Of a stretch of 64,000 nt of DNA, positions 21,415-33,944 are shown one piece after another. Location of the stretch: NCBI GenBank assembly GCA_033239005.1, contig BSQZ01000025.1, positions 8,119,501 through 8,183,500 on the forward strand, in the 5' to 3' direction. Below the pieces are notes generated by a model, which saw only the letters and a list, made by a program, of their open reading frames with translations, made no database searches and was not told where the DNA came from. Made by a program: the position numbers and the translations under genes. The stretch's first letter is position 1; every line of letters begins with the position of its first letter. Source of the stretch: Lamellibrachia satsuma (lineage: Eukaryota > Annelida > Polychaeta > Sabellida > Siboglinidae).

Positions 21415-22465
21415 ATGCATTTGCACATACACAGGTACACACGCAGGCACACACAGACACACACAGGTACACACACACAGACACACACACAGACACACAC
21501 ACAGGTACACACACACAGGCACACACACAGACACACACACAGGTACATACACAGGCACACACACAGGCACATACACAGGCACACACACAGGCACATACAC
21601 AGACACACACACAGACACACACACAGACACACGCAGGCACACACACAGGCACACGCAGGTACACACAGGCACACACACAGGCACACACACAGGCACACAC
21701 ACAGGCACAAACACAGGCACACACGCAGGCACACACACAGGCACATACACAGGCACACACACAGGTACACACACAGGCACATACACAGGCACATACACAG
21801 GCACATACACAGGCACACACGCAGGCACACACGCAGGTACACACAGGCACATACACAGGTACACACACAGGCACACACACAGGCACACACGCAGGTACAC
21901 ACACAGGCACACACACAGGCACACACACAGGCACATACACAGGCACACACACACAGGCACACACACAGGTACACACACAGGCACACACACAGGCACACAC
22001 ACAGGCACACACACAGGCACACACACAGGCACACACACAGGCACACACACAGGCACACACACAGGCACATACACAGGCACACACACAGGCACATACACAG
22101 GCACACACACAGGCACATACACAGGTACACACACAGGCACACACACAGGCACACACACAGGCACACACACAGGCACACACACAGGCACACACACAGGCAC
22201 ACACACAGGCACACACACAGGCACACACACAGGCACACACACAGGCACACACACAGGCACACACACAGGCACACACACAGGCACACACACAGGTACACAC
22301 ACAGGCACACACACAGGCACACACACAGGCACACACACAGGCACATACACAGGTACACACACAGGCACACACACAGGCACACACACAGGTACACACACAG
22401 GCACACACACAGGTACACACACAGGCACACACACAGGCACATACACAGGCACATACACAGACACA
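21415..22465. repeat. (ACACACAGGC)n minisatellite in intron 4
   Basis: About 100 copies of a 10-base unit ACACACAGGC with ACACAGGTAC and ATACACAGGC variants. It reads as Cys/Val or Thr/His repeats in several frames on both strands; none is a gene. Confidence 0.97.
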
Positions 22466-22631
22466 CACATTCATGCCCAAACTTCCATCTGCGTGCATGT
22501 GCTCCCGCCTGAGTGAATGCATGCATGGCATGATCATGATATATTAAGTTAAATGTCTGAGGTGATTGTGCTGCAGTTGTTCCATTGTTCCATGGTGGAA
22601 ACATTTTCTTTCTTCGTCTTTTGCATTTCAG

Positions 22632-22725
22632 AAAGTGAAGAAGGACAAGATTCGCGAGCAGGAAGAGGCGGAGACTCCTGGCATGGTCCTGCGAAAGTTG
22701 TCCAGTCAATCCTTTTTTGAAAATG
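22632..22725 (+). CDS. Host gene exon 5
   Basis: Acceptor TTGCATTTCAG, donor GTATGT at 22726; encodes KVKKDKIREQEEAETPGMV then LRKLSSQSFFEN and ends in phase 1. Confidence 0.85.
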
Positions 22726-23317
22726 GTATGTAAATTAAAGCGATACAAAAGCTAACCTATGCACTTGTCAGAGTTACTAAAACATAACCATTTGTAACTA
22801 CAGTTAAGAATATCACACCATTGGTTTACTAAGAAAACCTTGTTGAACACACAACATCTTAATTTCATGGGACGCACCATATTAGATAATCCTATGTCAT
22901 GAGTGTGGTATTCTTGCAATATTCACTCACCAAATGAAAATATATTTGTATACACCTATTCCTATACTTGCCAACAGGATATGGCCGCTGTCTGCGTCCA
23001 AACCCAACTTACATAACATATTCTGGCCTTTGTGTACGTACCTAGTCCTTTACTGGCAAAATAACACATTTGTTTGAGACTGTGTTGGTTCTGTGTATGC
23101 CGGCCTCCCTTAATACATCACTTATAGTCTAAGTTACCCCGATTTCATAGAAATGTGCATCACTTATCGGTCTCGCTGTCACCACTCAGTCAACTGGAGA
23201 AATGACCATTTTAGTTGCACGTGGTTAGTTTTTAGCATCTCTTAGGTGGATAACCCCAAAACCATGATTTTTGTTTCACTTTAATGGTTCTGCCTCAATT
23301 TGATTGTTTGTCTTGTC

Positions 23318-23535
23318 TCAGACTCATAGCACGAAGAACCTGTCTAATATCATCTCAGACTCATGGTGTGAAGAACCTGTCTAGTATCGTCTCAGACTCA
23401 TAGCACGAAGAACCTGTCTAGTATCGTCTCAGACTCATAGCACGAAGAACCTGTCTAGTATCGTCTCAGACTCATAGCACGAAGAACCTGTCTAGTATCG
23501 TCTCAGACTCATAGCACGAAGAACCTGTAGTATTG
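23318..23535. repeat. 37-bp minisatellite in intron 5
   Basis: Six copies of a unit containing CTCAGACTCATAGCACGAAG and AACCTGTCTAGTATCGT. Confidence 0.95.
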
Positions 23536-24159
23536 TCTATGTTAACTCATCTGTACAATTTTTTTATTTAATTTTGGTGAACTCATTGGACAAATTGGAA
23601 CTGCTTAAGATTATGCACGTTTGCATTGCTTAGACTATTTGTACACTACAGAGTTGAACATCAACTAACCTCATTAGTGGTGGACTACATGAGTTGTGGA
23701 TGCAGCTTGAATATGTGTGCATCCAAATATACTGGTCTAGGAATTGCAACATTTATTCTGTGTGAAATTTGTGTAGATGCATGTCTGGTAGTAAGATTAT
23801 CTCTTGGATATTTTGCTTAGTTAAAAAAAAAACTTGGTACCGTGCTATTCTGTCATTCTACACTTTTTATACTGATTGATTTGATATTGTCAGCTGTTAT
23901 TTTATGGGACGAATCACTTTGTGTCTAGTTTCTGGAGAGTTTAGTGATCAACAGAAGGAATCTAAATACATATTATCCAGGGTTGACTGAATTACTTTTA
24001 TTTTGTATTTGAGTAAAAGTAAGAGTAATTCACTTTGAAACTACTTGAGTAAAAGTAAAAGTAGCTGGTAAAATAAACTACTTGAGTAAAAAGTAAAAGT
24101 ACTTTTCCAAATATTAATCATAATTACCTCTCAAGAAACTTGCAGTTCGTTTTTGAATA

Positions 24160-24188
24160 TTTCGACTGCATCTCGCAGTCTTCTTCAG
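24160..24188 (-). ncRNA. Possible hammerhead-ribozyme core in the Penelope-like 3' region
   Basis: On the minus strand CTGAAGA (matching the CUGANGA core) is followed by a perfect stem GACTGC-GAGAT-GCAGTC and then GAAA, the spacing of a hammerhead. Hammerhead motifs are known in Penelope-like elements. I could not pair stems I and III convincingly, so it may be only the conserved 3' coding sequence of the element. Confidence 0.3.
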
Positions 24189-24198
24189 CAGACTGAAG

Positions 24199-25619
24199 TT
24201 ACGGATGTGTCACATGACCAAAGTCATGTGACACAAGCTGGAGTAGGACTGGTGGGAGCTCCTGGCCGACGTCTCGGTTCAACATAGGTTTGTTTCTGTG
24301 GATGTTAATCGCCTCCTTTATTTTTCTCCTGTGCCAGTTCTCCTCGTGGTCTAGAATATTGACGTCCTTCATAGAGCACTGATGACCTGTGTTCAGTTTG
24401 TGTTCACTTATAGCTGATAGGGGTTGGCGACAAGATAGATGTTCTTTAATTCTTGTGCCAAGTGTTCTGGCTGTTTCTCCTATATAGTGTTGGTCACATT
24501 CTGGGCATTGTATGTCATATGGTTGTACCAACAGTGACCTCAGGGTGTTGATAGGTTTGTGGTAAACCAGGATGTTATAGGACTTGAAAATCCTTGCTAC
24601 TTGTTCTGATAGTTTACAAATGTAGGGCAGACCTATGGCATGTTGTCTTCTGCTGGTTTCTGTGGTGGTGTTCTCTTTCCTTCTCGTTGGTTGCGTGGTG
24701 TTAAACATCCAAGTTTTGAAACCGTTTGCTTTCAGCACTTTCTTGATGTGGTCCACCTCTGTGTTCTTGTCTTCTCCTTCCGTTATCAGGTTTTCTGCCC
24801 TTTGGAGGAGTGTCCTGACTACTGAGTGTTTGTGTTCTAGGTGGTGTTTAGAATCCCAGTTCAAATATTGGTCCATGTGGGTTGCTTTCCGATATATCTT
24901 GACCTTGGTTGATCCATCATCATTCAGGCATACACACATGTCTAGAAAGGCTAACATATTGTCCTGTTCTGGTTCTACCGTGAACTTAATGTTCTCGTCC
25001 ATTGAATTCAGATGGTGTGTGAAATGTTCTACTTCGCTGTCTTGTAATACTGTGAATGTGTCATCTACATATCTCAACCAGATGTCTGGAGGATGAGGTG
25101 CTTCTCTGATGGTTCTTTCCTCAAAATGTTCCATGTATAGGTTTGCCACTATCGGAGAGACCGGTGAACCCATGGCTGCTCCCTTCTTCTGTTTGTAGAA
25201 TACGCCATCATAAATGAAATATGTGGTGTTCAGACAGATTTCTAACAGTGTGATGATCTGATTTACTGATAGTTCACATCTGTCTTCAGTGTTGTATCCT
25301 GGTTTAGTCGGTCCTTTATCACTGATACCGCCTCTGTCACAGGGATACTCGTGAACAGGGCTGTCACATCAAAAGACACCATTTTCCTCCCTGGTAGAAC
25401 TTCCAACTCTTTGATCTTCTTTACAAATTGTGTGCTGTTTTTCACAAAATGTTCTGTTTTTCCAACTAGTGGGCTCAAAATGCTGGCTAGGAACTTTGCT
25501 GTCTTGTATGTGATGCTACCTATACTTGATACTATAGGTCTTAATGGTACATTGTTCTTGTGGACCTTAGGCAATCCATAGTTTCTTGAGAGGTAATTAT
25601 GATTAATATTAATAACCAA
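24199..25619 (-). pseudogene. Penelope-like RT plus GIY-YIG endonuclease, one frameshift
   Basis: Two frames, 25263-25619 and 24199-25173, join with one frameshift near 25270. In order they show NYGLPKVHKNNVPLRPIVSS, VSFDVTALFTSIP (motif A), GAAMGSPVSPIVANLYM, the catalytic box RYVDDTF, LAFLDMCV, then the endonuclease CPECDQHYIGETARTLGTRI with the GIY-YIG-type Y..YIG and downstream Arg. The N-terminus is missing. Once inserted, such an element would copy by target-primed reverse transcription; this copy is inactive. Confidence 0.9.
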
Positions 25620-27062
25620 GAAACCGGATCATCCATCCATTCAAGGATACTTTTCAATAGTACTTGAAGTAAAAGTAAAAAGTGTTAATGAGAGCTCACA
25701 ACATAAAATAAATTCAATTAAATACAGAACTTAATTAATGATGAGGCACAATCTGTCTTTTTAGCGACCTGTTCCACTGGTGTATCGGAGGAGCTAGATT
25801 GTACAACAGGATATATATAGGCAGGTGTGATTGTATCTGAGTAGGTAGAGGGTCAGTCCAGTACTAGTAGTAGCTTCTCAGCGAAACTGGTCAGAGGTAA
25901 TACAACCTAGCACTGCCCATAGTAAAATTAACACAGACATTTGATGCCTAGCTGATGAAGCCATCTGGCTTGTGAATCCCCACCTTCTCATGTCTTCCCA
26001 GACATGTCTTATCAGCTCACACAAACATTGAAACAACAAGCTTTAGCAGCTAGCTGTGTTGGTTACCTGGTACCAGCTGGGGCTAGAATTGATCAGAAGA
26101 CAGACCAGTGCAACAGAGGAATGCTGTTGCTAATTGCAATTAAAAGTGACCTGTCAGGGCCCCTGTCCCTGTCTGTGATATTATTTATGGGTCGGCTTGA
26201 ATAAGCCATTGCTGGGAAAGGATGCTGCCAAATGGCAGATCAATTCTTTACTGTTTAGTTCTGCATAGTAATCATTATTATGAATTTATTAAACATCTCA
26301 ATATGAATTTTATTCGTGAAAGTAAAATGCTGTTTAATGCTGACGTAAGCCGGTAAAGCCGTTGTTGACAATGCCAATGGGTGAAAATTGGTTCTCGTTT
26401 TCGATCCACGATGCGCATTCGCTCACGAATATCAGAATTGTGTCAGTGTATCGGGATTATCAATTCATTGTCGAAATTGAAAATTTTAATATTTATAATA
26501 CGTATTGGAAACTTACTGATTAGTAGTTTATATGGTGCAATGGAGACATTTGCATCGTGGTTTAAGATGGCATTCAAGCGTTTTGTGCTCGACGTGACAT
26601 TTCATGTCAGTGGCCTTGACGTGACCTACGCCAATATTTGGCAGACTTCGTTCACTGATGTAGATATAAAACAGTGGTTGCGTTGATTTCCCGAAGAGAG
26701 GTACGCATGCAAATATGATCACGAACTGGTATGCGATTGAATGATATTAATAGTTTTTGGCCTGGCGACCATGAACAGTTTTTGAAATGTTGTTGACGGT
26801 GGAGCGCCACCGCCGGCAGCAGCGGTTTCACAATAAAATGTAACAAAAATATATTGCGAAGTAAATAAAAGTAACGGAGTAAAAAGTCGCGTTACTTTAG
26901 ATAAAACTACTTCGTTACAAGTAAAATTATTTAGTCAAAATTCTACTTCGTTACATGCCAATTACTTGAAATAACTACTCAAGTATTGTAACAAAGTACT
27001 TTTACTTCGTTACATGCCAACCCTGATATCAATATCAATAACTTAACTAAAATAGTCCAGTT

Positions 27063-27101
27063 AAAGTGTTCGCGGTCTTGTGCATCATTGTTGTTAATCC
27101 T
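27063..27101. repeat. Single left unit of a 40-bp minisatellite split by a LINE
   Basis: One unit with AAAGTGTTCGCGGTCTTGTG and ATTGTTGTTAATCCTTA matches the array at 31336-31695. Confidence 0.85.
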
Positions 27102-27151
27102 TACACCGACTGGAGATAAGCCACGACCAATAATCGTAAAGTTCACCAACT

Positions 27152-27367
27152 ATGAACAACGACAGAAGATCTTCTCCATCAACAAAAACCGCCATAACGG
27201 AGAATCTGACGAGGCGACGTAGTGCTTTGCTGCAAAAAGCACGGTCTACTACTGGAGTGACAGTGGTTTGGTCAATGGATGGGCGCATTGTCTGTCTTAC
27301 GTCATCTGGGCGAAAGGTGAATATTACCACTGAGCGCGAGCTCCAGCAACTTGGACGTTGTGTGTAG
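27152..27367 (+). pseudogene. LINE ORF1-like C-terminal fragment
   Basis: 71 codons with ENLTRRRSALLQKAR and VVWSMDGRIVCLTSS. This L-T-x-R-R-x2-L-L-x-K-A-R then W-S-x-D-G-x-I pattern is what I associate with the end of ORF1 proteins of CR1/L2-type LINEs. The N-terminal part is absent. Confidence 0.55.
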
Positions 27368-27744
27368 TGTAGTGTCTCCAGATACAATCAAAATCTGACT
27401 TTAATGCAAAAAAAAAATGGCGATGTATCTGCAAGCTGTAGGCATTCTGCCTACATACACTGGCGTCACTAATACGTGTACTCATCCGTATTTGTTTTTT
27501 GCCCATTTTGTTTTGTTGTTTTGTAATTCTGACTATTTAATTAACACTGTCCAAGCACTATTTGTCTATGTTAATGTCACAGCATTGTATGTTTTCTTTT
27601 GCTATCATTGCACTTTTCAATATCACAGATGTTCTCGTTAACGCGTTTCATTTTAGCACCTATGCTCCATTTGTGGATATTAATTGTTGTACAAATTACT
27701 GTTAATATGATGTCAAGTTATGTCAAGTTCACGTGTAACGGACT

Positions 27745-28794
27745 TTGAACATGGCTAGAAATGATTTTCCTTTTAACGATGATGATTCCTTTTTAAGAAA
27801 TGTTGGAGGGTTAACAGTTAACTCTTTAAATCACATCTTACAAATAAACGAATTCAATGAAAATTTACCAGATGGAGAAGTTGAAATTATTAAACATTCT
27901 CCATATTTTACTGATGAAGAATTAATAGACAAAATAAAAAACAAGCAGAATACTTTTGTAGTGTTGAGTCTAAATTGTCAAAGCCTTAAAGCAAAAATGG
28001 ATCAAATTAATATGAAATTAGAAAATTTACGAAACAGCAGCTGTGAAATTGGAGCCATTTGTTTACAAGAAACATGGTTATCCAATGACTCCAACATTTC
28101 TTTGCTGCAAATAGATGGTTTTACATTAATCTCTCAAGGTAAAATTTGTAGTGCTCATGGTGGCCTATCGATATATCTTAGTAATAAATATGACTATAAA
28201 ATATTATCTATTAACAATGTATCAAATGTATGGGAAGGACAGTTTATTGAGATAACTGGAAAAACTATCCCAAAAAAAATTATACTGGGAAATATATATA
28301 GACCACCAAGAGATGTTATTGAGAATTACAAGACCTTTATTGACGAATTAACCCCGATACTCACTCATTTACAAAAACTAAAGAGTGAAGTTATCATAGC
28401 AGGTGATTTTAATATTGACTTACTGAAAATCAAAGAAAAACCTGTATTTAGTGAATACTTTGACATGATCAGTGCACAAGGCTTCTTTCCTAGAATCACA
28501 TTGCCTACCAGATTTTCAGAACATCGTGGTACACTTATGGACAATTTTTTATGTAAACTGTCAGAGGGGTCATTGAACTCCACTTCTGGCATTTTAATCA
28601 ACCAAATTTCTGATCATCTTCCCTGTTTCATTTGCATGGACTGCATATTAACTCAAGACACGGTACCTAAATTCATAACAATAACACAGAAAAGTCCGGA
28701 TTCGCTAAATAAATTTAGATTAGAATTAATACACTCAAACATTTATGATAAACTAAATAAGAATATTGATGGTAATCCCAACGAAAATTCTTGA
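27745..28794 (+). pseudogene. LINE APE-type endonuclease domain
   Basis: 349 codons, open. Apurinic-endonuclease blocks are complete: LSLNCQSLKAKMDQI, AICLQETWLSND (catalytic Glu), LGNIYRPPRD, VIIAGDFNIDLL (GDFN), TLMDNFLC and ISDHLPCFICM (catalytic SDH). The RT that should follow in frame is separated by a frameshift near 28790. Confidence 0.88.
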
Positions 28795-30898
28795 AGAAAT
28801 TATTTTAAATACTATGATTAAATGCTTACCCACTAAGACAATTAAATATGACAAACATAAATATAAAAAATCGTCTTGGATTACTCAAGGTATTATTAGA
28901 TCAATAACGTTTAGAGATAAGCTATATCTAAAAATGAAGCAAACTACTATAGACACAGCAAGATATCAGGTCCTTAAAACTAATCTGCGCGCTTATAATA
29001 AAATTCTTTAAAAAAAAATTCGTCTGGCCAAAAAATATATTTTGAATCGAGATTTGAGAAACATAAGAACAACATTAAAAAAACATGGTCAATTATTACA
29101 GAAATAATTAATGAAACAACAAAGACTGAACAATTTCCTAACTCTTTTAAAATTGATGGAACAACTGTTACCGATAAAACGGATATTGCCAATCAATTTA
29201 ATTTATTTTTTACAAATATTGGTCCCAAACTTGCATCACAAATAAGTAGTAACGGCAAATGTCATAGAGATTATTTGAAAAACCAGACCATACATAAATT
29301 CACGTTTAAACCTATAAGTGAAGATACTACAATTAATATAATTAACCGTATGCATCCTAAATCTAGTAGTGGCAAAGACGGCATATCAACTATATTATTA
29401 AAAACAATAAAACATGAAATTTGTAAACCTGTCACCACAATACTCAATCAATCTTTGTCAACAGGTATATTTCCTGACAAACTAAAAGTTGCTAAAGTAA
29501 TACCACTATTCAAAAAAGGTGATAATACCATTTTTGATAATTACCGTCCAATTTCGATCTTACCAGCAATTTCTGAAGTATTTGAGAGAGTCATATTTGA
29601 CCAACTACACGAATATTTCCACAATAGAGAGCTATACTACAGTAGTCAATATGGCTTCAGAGAGAAACATTCAACAGAACTTGCCACCCTTGAAATAATA
29701 GACAGAATTATTCAGGAAATGGACAAACATCTAACTCCAATAAATATATATATATTGATTTATCAAAAGCCTTTGATACAATAGACCATAATATACTCAT
29801 GGATAAATTAAAGCACTATGGCATAAAAGGCACAGCATTTAACCTCTTTAAGAACTATTTATCAAATCGTAAACAGTACGTACAATTTGGACACGTAAAA
29901 TCTAAAGAAGCATATATTACTACTGGTGTCCCACAAGGGTCGATATTAGGACCTTTGTTGTTCATTATATACATTAATGACCTACCAATTGCTAGTGACC
30001 TTTTCAACTTCATAACTTATGCTGACGATACAACCCTAACCAGTACATTAGATGTCTTTAATCAACCCGGTGACTTAAATAACAATATAAACGAAGAACT
30101 AAACAAGATATGTGACTGGCTTAACGTAAACAAACTTGCTCTAAATGTTGACAAAACTAAAGCTATGATTTTTCATATGCCACAAAAGAAAGTAGAAAAG
30201 CCTGTGCTATTAGTAAATGGAACTGTAATTGAATATGTAAATAACTTCAACTTTTTGGGCATCACATTAAATAATCACTTGAACTGGGACAGTCACATAA
30301 ACAAAGTAGCATACAAAATATCTAGAACCACTGGAATTCTAAAAAAACTGACACATTTTTTACCACAGCATATTCTAAGGACAATGTACAATTCTATCAT
30401 ATTACCTCATATAAATTATGGTATATTGGCTTGGGGGTATCAAACGCAACGCATATTTATACTTCAGAAAAAAGCAATTAGAATAATCACGTTAAGTAAA
30501 TATAATGCACACACTGCTCCTATTTATAAAGAACTCAAATTATTAAAGGTCAGTGACATCTACAACAAGAATTTAAGTTTTATCATAAATTAATAAAATA
30601 AACAACTGCCTGAATATTTTTATAATATACCTTATACTAACACTTTTGAAATACATCAATATGACACACGAGACAAAAATCGCTTATGTCAAGAAATAAT
30701 CATGTTTTCGCAAACAAATGTATTAGATACAGCTTGATTAGAACTGTTAACGATAGTCCAAATGATATTACTGACAAAGTCCATACTCATAGTCTATATG
30801 GTTTCTCCAGTTACATAAAACATCTTCTTGGTAATTATGAATATAACTGTACCAAAACAAATTGTTACATTTGCCGAAATCAGGGCATACGTGTATAG
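28766..30898 (+). pseudogene. LINE reverse transcriptase, frameshifted
   Basis: Frames 28766-29011, 29275-29784, 29799-30593 and 30686-30898 cover linker, RT and C-terminus. Visible: SSSGKDGISTILLKTIK, PLFKKGDNTIFDNYRPIS, YGFREKHSTELA, motif A split by a frameshift in a short TA run near 29750 (DLSKAFDTIDH across frames), GVPQGSILGPLLFIIYINDL, catalytic ITYADDTTLT, and a C-terminal Cys-x2-Cys (CYICRNQG). Intact catalytic residues but several frame breaks. Confidence 0.88.
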
Positions 30899-30991
30899 TT
30901 ATTTATTTGTGTAATTAATATGTAGGTATATCTTGTAGGCAGCCATACATATGCATATATGTAGAGGTATATGCTTGTATACATATAGTTT

Positions 30992-31100
<109 letters not shown>

Positions 31101-31335
31101 TATTATATAATTATAAACTTAGTACTTTTATTATTGCTATCACTTGTATTCTTAATTTTTAATATATTTTCAATTGCTCAATTGCTTGACTAAACCAGTG
31201 GTGGCTCCCATGATAGCGGCATACTTAATGTCTTAATGGGAGTCTCCGTGACCATTTATTTTATTTACTTTGTTTATATGTTGATTGTGTTACATTTACT
31301 TGGTCAAAATAAATGAGTCTGAGTCTGAGTCTGAG

Positions 31336-31695
31336 TAAAGTGTTCTTGATCTCATGCGTCACTGTTGTTAATCCTTAAAGTGTTCATGGTCTCATGCATC
31401 ACTGTTGTTAATCCTTAAAGTGTTTGTGGTCTCATGCGTCACAGTTGTTAATCCTTAACGTGTTCGTGGTCTCGTGCATCACTTTTGTTAATCCTTAAAG
31501 AGTTTGTGGTCTTGTGCATCTTTTTTGTTAATACTTAATGTGTTCATGGTCTCATGCATCACTGTTGTTAATCCGTAAAGTGTTCATGGTCTCATGCATC
31601 ACTGTTGTTAATCCGTAAAGTGTTCTTGGTCTCATGCATCATTGTTGTTAATCCGTAAAATGTTCATGGTCTCATGCATCACTGTTGTTAATCCA
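31336..31695. repeat. 40-bp minisatellite in intron 5
   Basis: Nine units containing AAAGTGTTCATGGTCTCATG and CATCACTGTTGTTAATCC. The array continues the single unit at 27063-27101. Confidence 0.95.
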
Positions 31696-31814
31696 AGAAA
31701 CTGTTCAAATAAGATGTCTTAAAGAATGCATAAATTACAGTTTCTTATCGCTGGGCTAAGGACGTTCCAAAGCTTAACATCAGGAACTGCTGTATATAGA
31801 ATGTTTGAAGACAT

Positions 31815-33261
31815 CGGCATGGTCTTCTGTAGCAGCTGTTCCTGTGTTAACATCGGCATGATCTTCTATCTCCCTGTAGCAGCTGTTCCTGTGTTAACAT
31901 CGGCATGGTCTTCTGTAGCAGCTGTTCCTGTGTTAACATTGGCATGGTCTTCTTTCCCTGTAGCAGCTGTTCCTGTGTTAACATCGGCATGGTCTTCTGT
32001 AGCAGCTGTTCCTGTGTTAACATCAGCATGGTCTTCTTTCGCTGTAGCAGCTGTTCCTGTGTTAACATCGGCATGGTCTTCTTTCGCTGTAGCAGCGGTT
32101 CCTGTGTTAACATCGGCATGGTCTTCTTTCGCTGTAGCAGCTGTTCCTGTGTTAACATCGGCATGGTCTTCTTTCCCTATAGCAGCGGTTCCTGTGTTAA
32201 CATCGGCATGGTCTTCTTTCGCTGTAGCAGCTGTTCCTGTGTTAACATTGGCATGGTCTTCTTTCCCTGTAGCAGCTGTTCCTGTGTTAACATCGGCATG
32301 GTCTTCTTTCGCTGTAGCAGCTGTTCCTGTGTTAACATCTGCATGGTCTTCTTTCACTGTAGCAGCTGTTCCTGTGTTAACATCGGCATGGTCTTCTGTA
32401 GCAGCTGTTCCTGTGTTAACATTGGCATGGTCTTCTTTCGCTGTAGCAGCAGTTCCTGTGTTAACATCGGCATGGTCTTCTTTCCCTGTAGCAGCTGTTC
32501 CTGTGTTAACATCGGCATGGTCTTCTGTAGCAGCTGTTCCTGTGTTAACATCGGCATGGTCTTCTTTCCCTGTAGCAGCTGTTCCTGTGTTAACATTGGC
32601 ATGGTCTTCTTTCGCTGTAGCAGCTGTTCCTGTGTTAACATCGGCATGGCCTTCTTTCCCTGTAGCAGCTGTTCCTGTGTTAACATCGGCATCGTCTTCT
32701 GTAGCAGCTGTTCCTGTGTTAACATTGGCATGGTCTTCTGTAGCAGCTGTTCCTGTGTTAACATTGGCATGGTCTTCTTTCGCTGTAGCAGCTGTTCCTG
32801 TGTTAACATCGGCATGGTCTTCTATCTTCCTGTAGCAGCTGTTCCTGTGTTAACATCGGCATGGTCTTCTGTAGCAGCTGTTCCTGTGTTAACATTGGCA
32901 TGGTCTTCTTTCCCTGTAGCAGCTGTTCCTGTGTTAATATTGGCATGGTCTTCTTTCGCTGTAGCAGCTGTTCCTGTGTTAACATCGGCATGGTCTTCTT
33001 TCCCTGTAGCAGCTGTTCCTGTGTTAACATCGCCATGGTCTTCTGTAGCAGCTGTTCCTGTGTTAACATCGGCATGGTCTTCTTTCCCTGTAGCAGCTGT
33101 TCCTGTGTTAACATCGGCATGGTCTTCTGTAGCAGCTGTTCCTGTGTTAACATTGGCGTTGTCTTCTTTCCCTGTAGCAGCTGTTCCTGTGTTAACATTG
33201 GCATGGTCTTCTGTAGCAGCTGTTCCTGTGTTAACATCGGCGTGGTCTTCTTTCACTGTAG
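31815..33261 (+). repeat. Minisatellite built from the exon 6 splice acceptor
   Basis: About 34 units of 45 bases (or 36-39 in a shortened form lacking TTTCCC). Each full unit contains CTTCTTTCCCTGTAG followed by CAGCTGTTCCTGTG. These are the polypyrimidine tract, AG and first 14 bases of exon 6 itself, which follows directly at 33262. The array therefore multiplies a 3' splice site. Most unit lengths are multiples of three, leaving frames of 369 and 482 codons open. Confidence 0.93.
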
Positions 33262-33334
33262 CAGCTGTTCCTGTGCACACGGAATACACAAAGACCTCAA
33301 AGCTTGGGCGATCAGCGACCAGGAAGTTACGAAA
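33262..33334 (+). CDS. Host gene exon 6
   Basis: Acceptor TTTCACTGTAG, donor GTATGT at 33335. It completes the Ala codon begun in exon 5 (phase 1) and leaves phase 2 for exon 7. Encodes AVPVHTEYTKTSKLGRSATR then KLRK, basic. The start is shared with the array to its left. Confidence 0.82.
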
Positions 33335-33944
33335 GTATGTGCAATCATATTAATCTTTCACTGGGGCTGGCTGTTCAGTGCTTAATGTGATTCTCTTGGT
33401 GGTTAAATTAATGTTTCTAAGCTTGTTGCTATTGCAGCAAATTCAAGTTCTTTTTGAAAAAAACAACAACTTTTACCCAAATAAATACCTTCATGCAGGG
33501 CAAACATTTGCAACTAATCCCTGACCCCTACTAACGCCATTTCCAGTTTTTTCTCACTCAAAAAAAAAACCTGTTTCCTGGCAGCAATTGCCTACTTTTT
33601 AAAAACTATTTACATTTACAAGTCACCAAAAATAAGCACATGAATTAGTTCTAGATTGTTTACTTCGAATATAAACAAAAAAGGCAAAAACCATGTCATA
33701 GGCACTTCAAGTTTACTGTTGAATGTTGATCAGATTTGTCAAGAATTATTTCAATATGCTTGAAGTAAAACTTTAAAAAGATAATTATTCTGACATGTTT
33801 TCAACAGTTTGTGTTATGTTAATTATAACTACCACTGAGTGGATATTTGCATGGACATTATCTTGACTACTGTTGCAAACATTCAGTCATATTATTGACG
33901 TGCACAGAGTAGCAAACTATATCATTCAATTAAAGCCATTTAGT
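33335..33944. other. No recognisable feature (intron 6)
   Basis: AT-rich unique intronic sequence with no repeats or coding segments that I can see. Confidence 0.5.

Larger units (their letters stand above)
24108..25647 (-). mobile_element. Penelope-like element, 5' truncated, with inverted 3' extension
   Basis: A 1.54-kb insertion in hAT copy 1, flanked by TACTTTTC (24100-24107 and 25648-25655); copy 2 shows the uninterrupted site. On the minus strand it encodes a Penelope RT followed by a GIY-YIG endonuclease. The first 30 bases near its 3' end (24110-24139) are a perfect inverted copy of 25581-25610 within its own RT coding region. Confidence 0.9.
23978..27025. mobile_element. hAT-like non-autonomous element, copy 1 (interrupted by a Penelope-like element)
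   Basis: It starts CAGGGTTGACTGAATTAC and ends with GTTACATGCCAACCCTG, both complementary in the CAGGGTTG tip. The interior is rich in TTGAGTAAAAGTAA and its complement. It shares most of its sequence with copy 2 (34262-35340), plus about 350 extra bases (25790-26215) and the insertion at 24108-25647. I could not find a clean 8-base target duplication here. Confidence 0.82.

Noticed and set aside
20103..22748. Several 200-450 codon frames on both strands
   Set aside because: Products of 16-base and 10-base tandem repeats; no frame is favoured and no domain is visible.
26381..26686. Host exon in intron 5
   Set aside because: The same sequence is present in both hAT-like copies, so it belongs to the element.
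23970..27033. 8-base target duplication for hAT-like copy 1
   Set aside because: Flanks ATATTATC and ATATCAAT do not match well enough to claim one.
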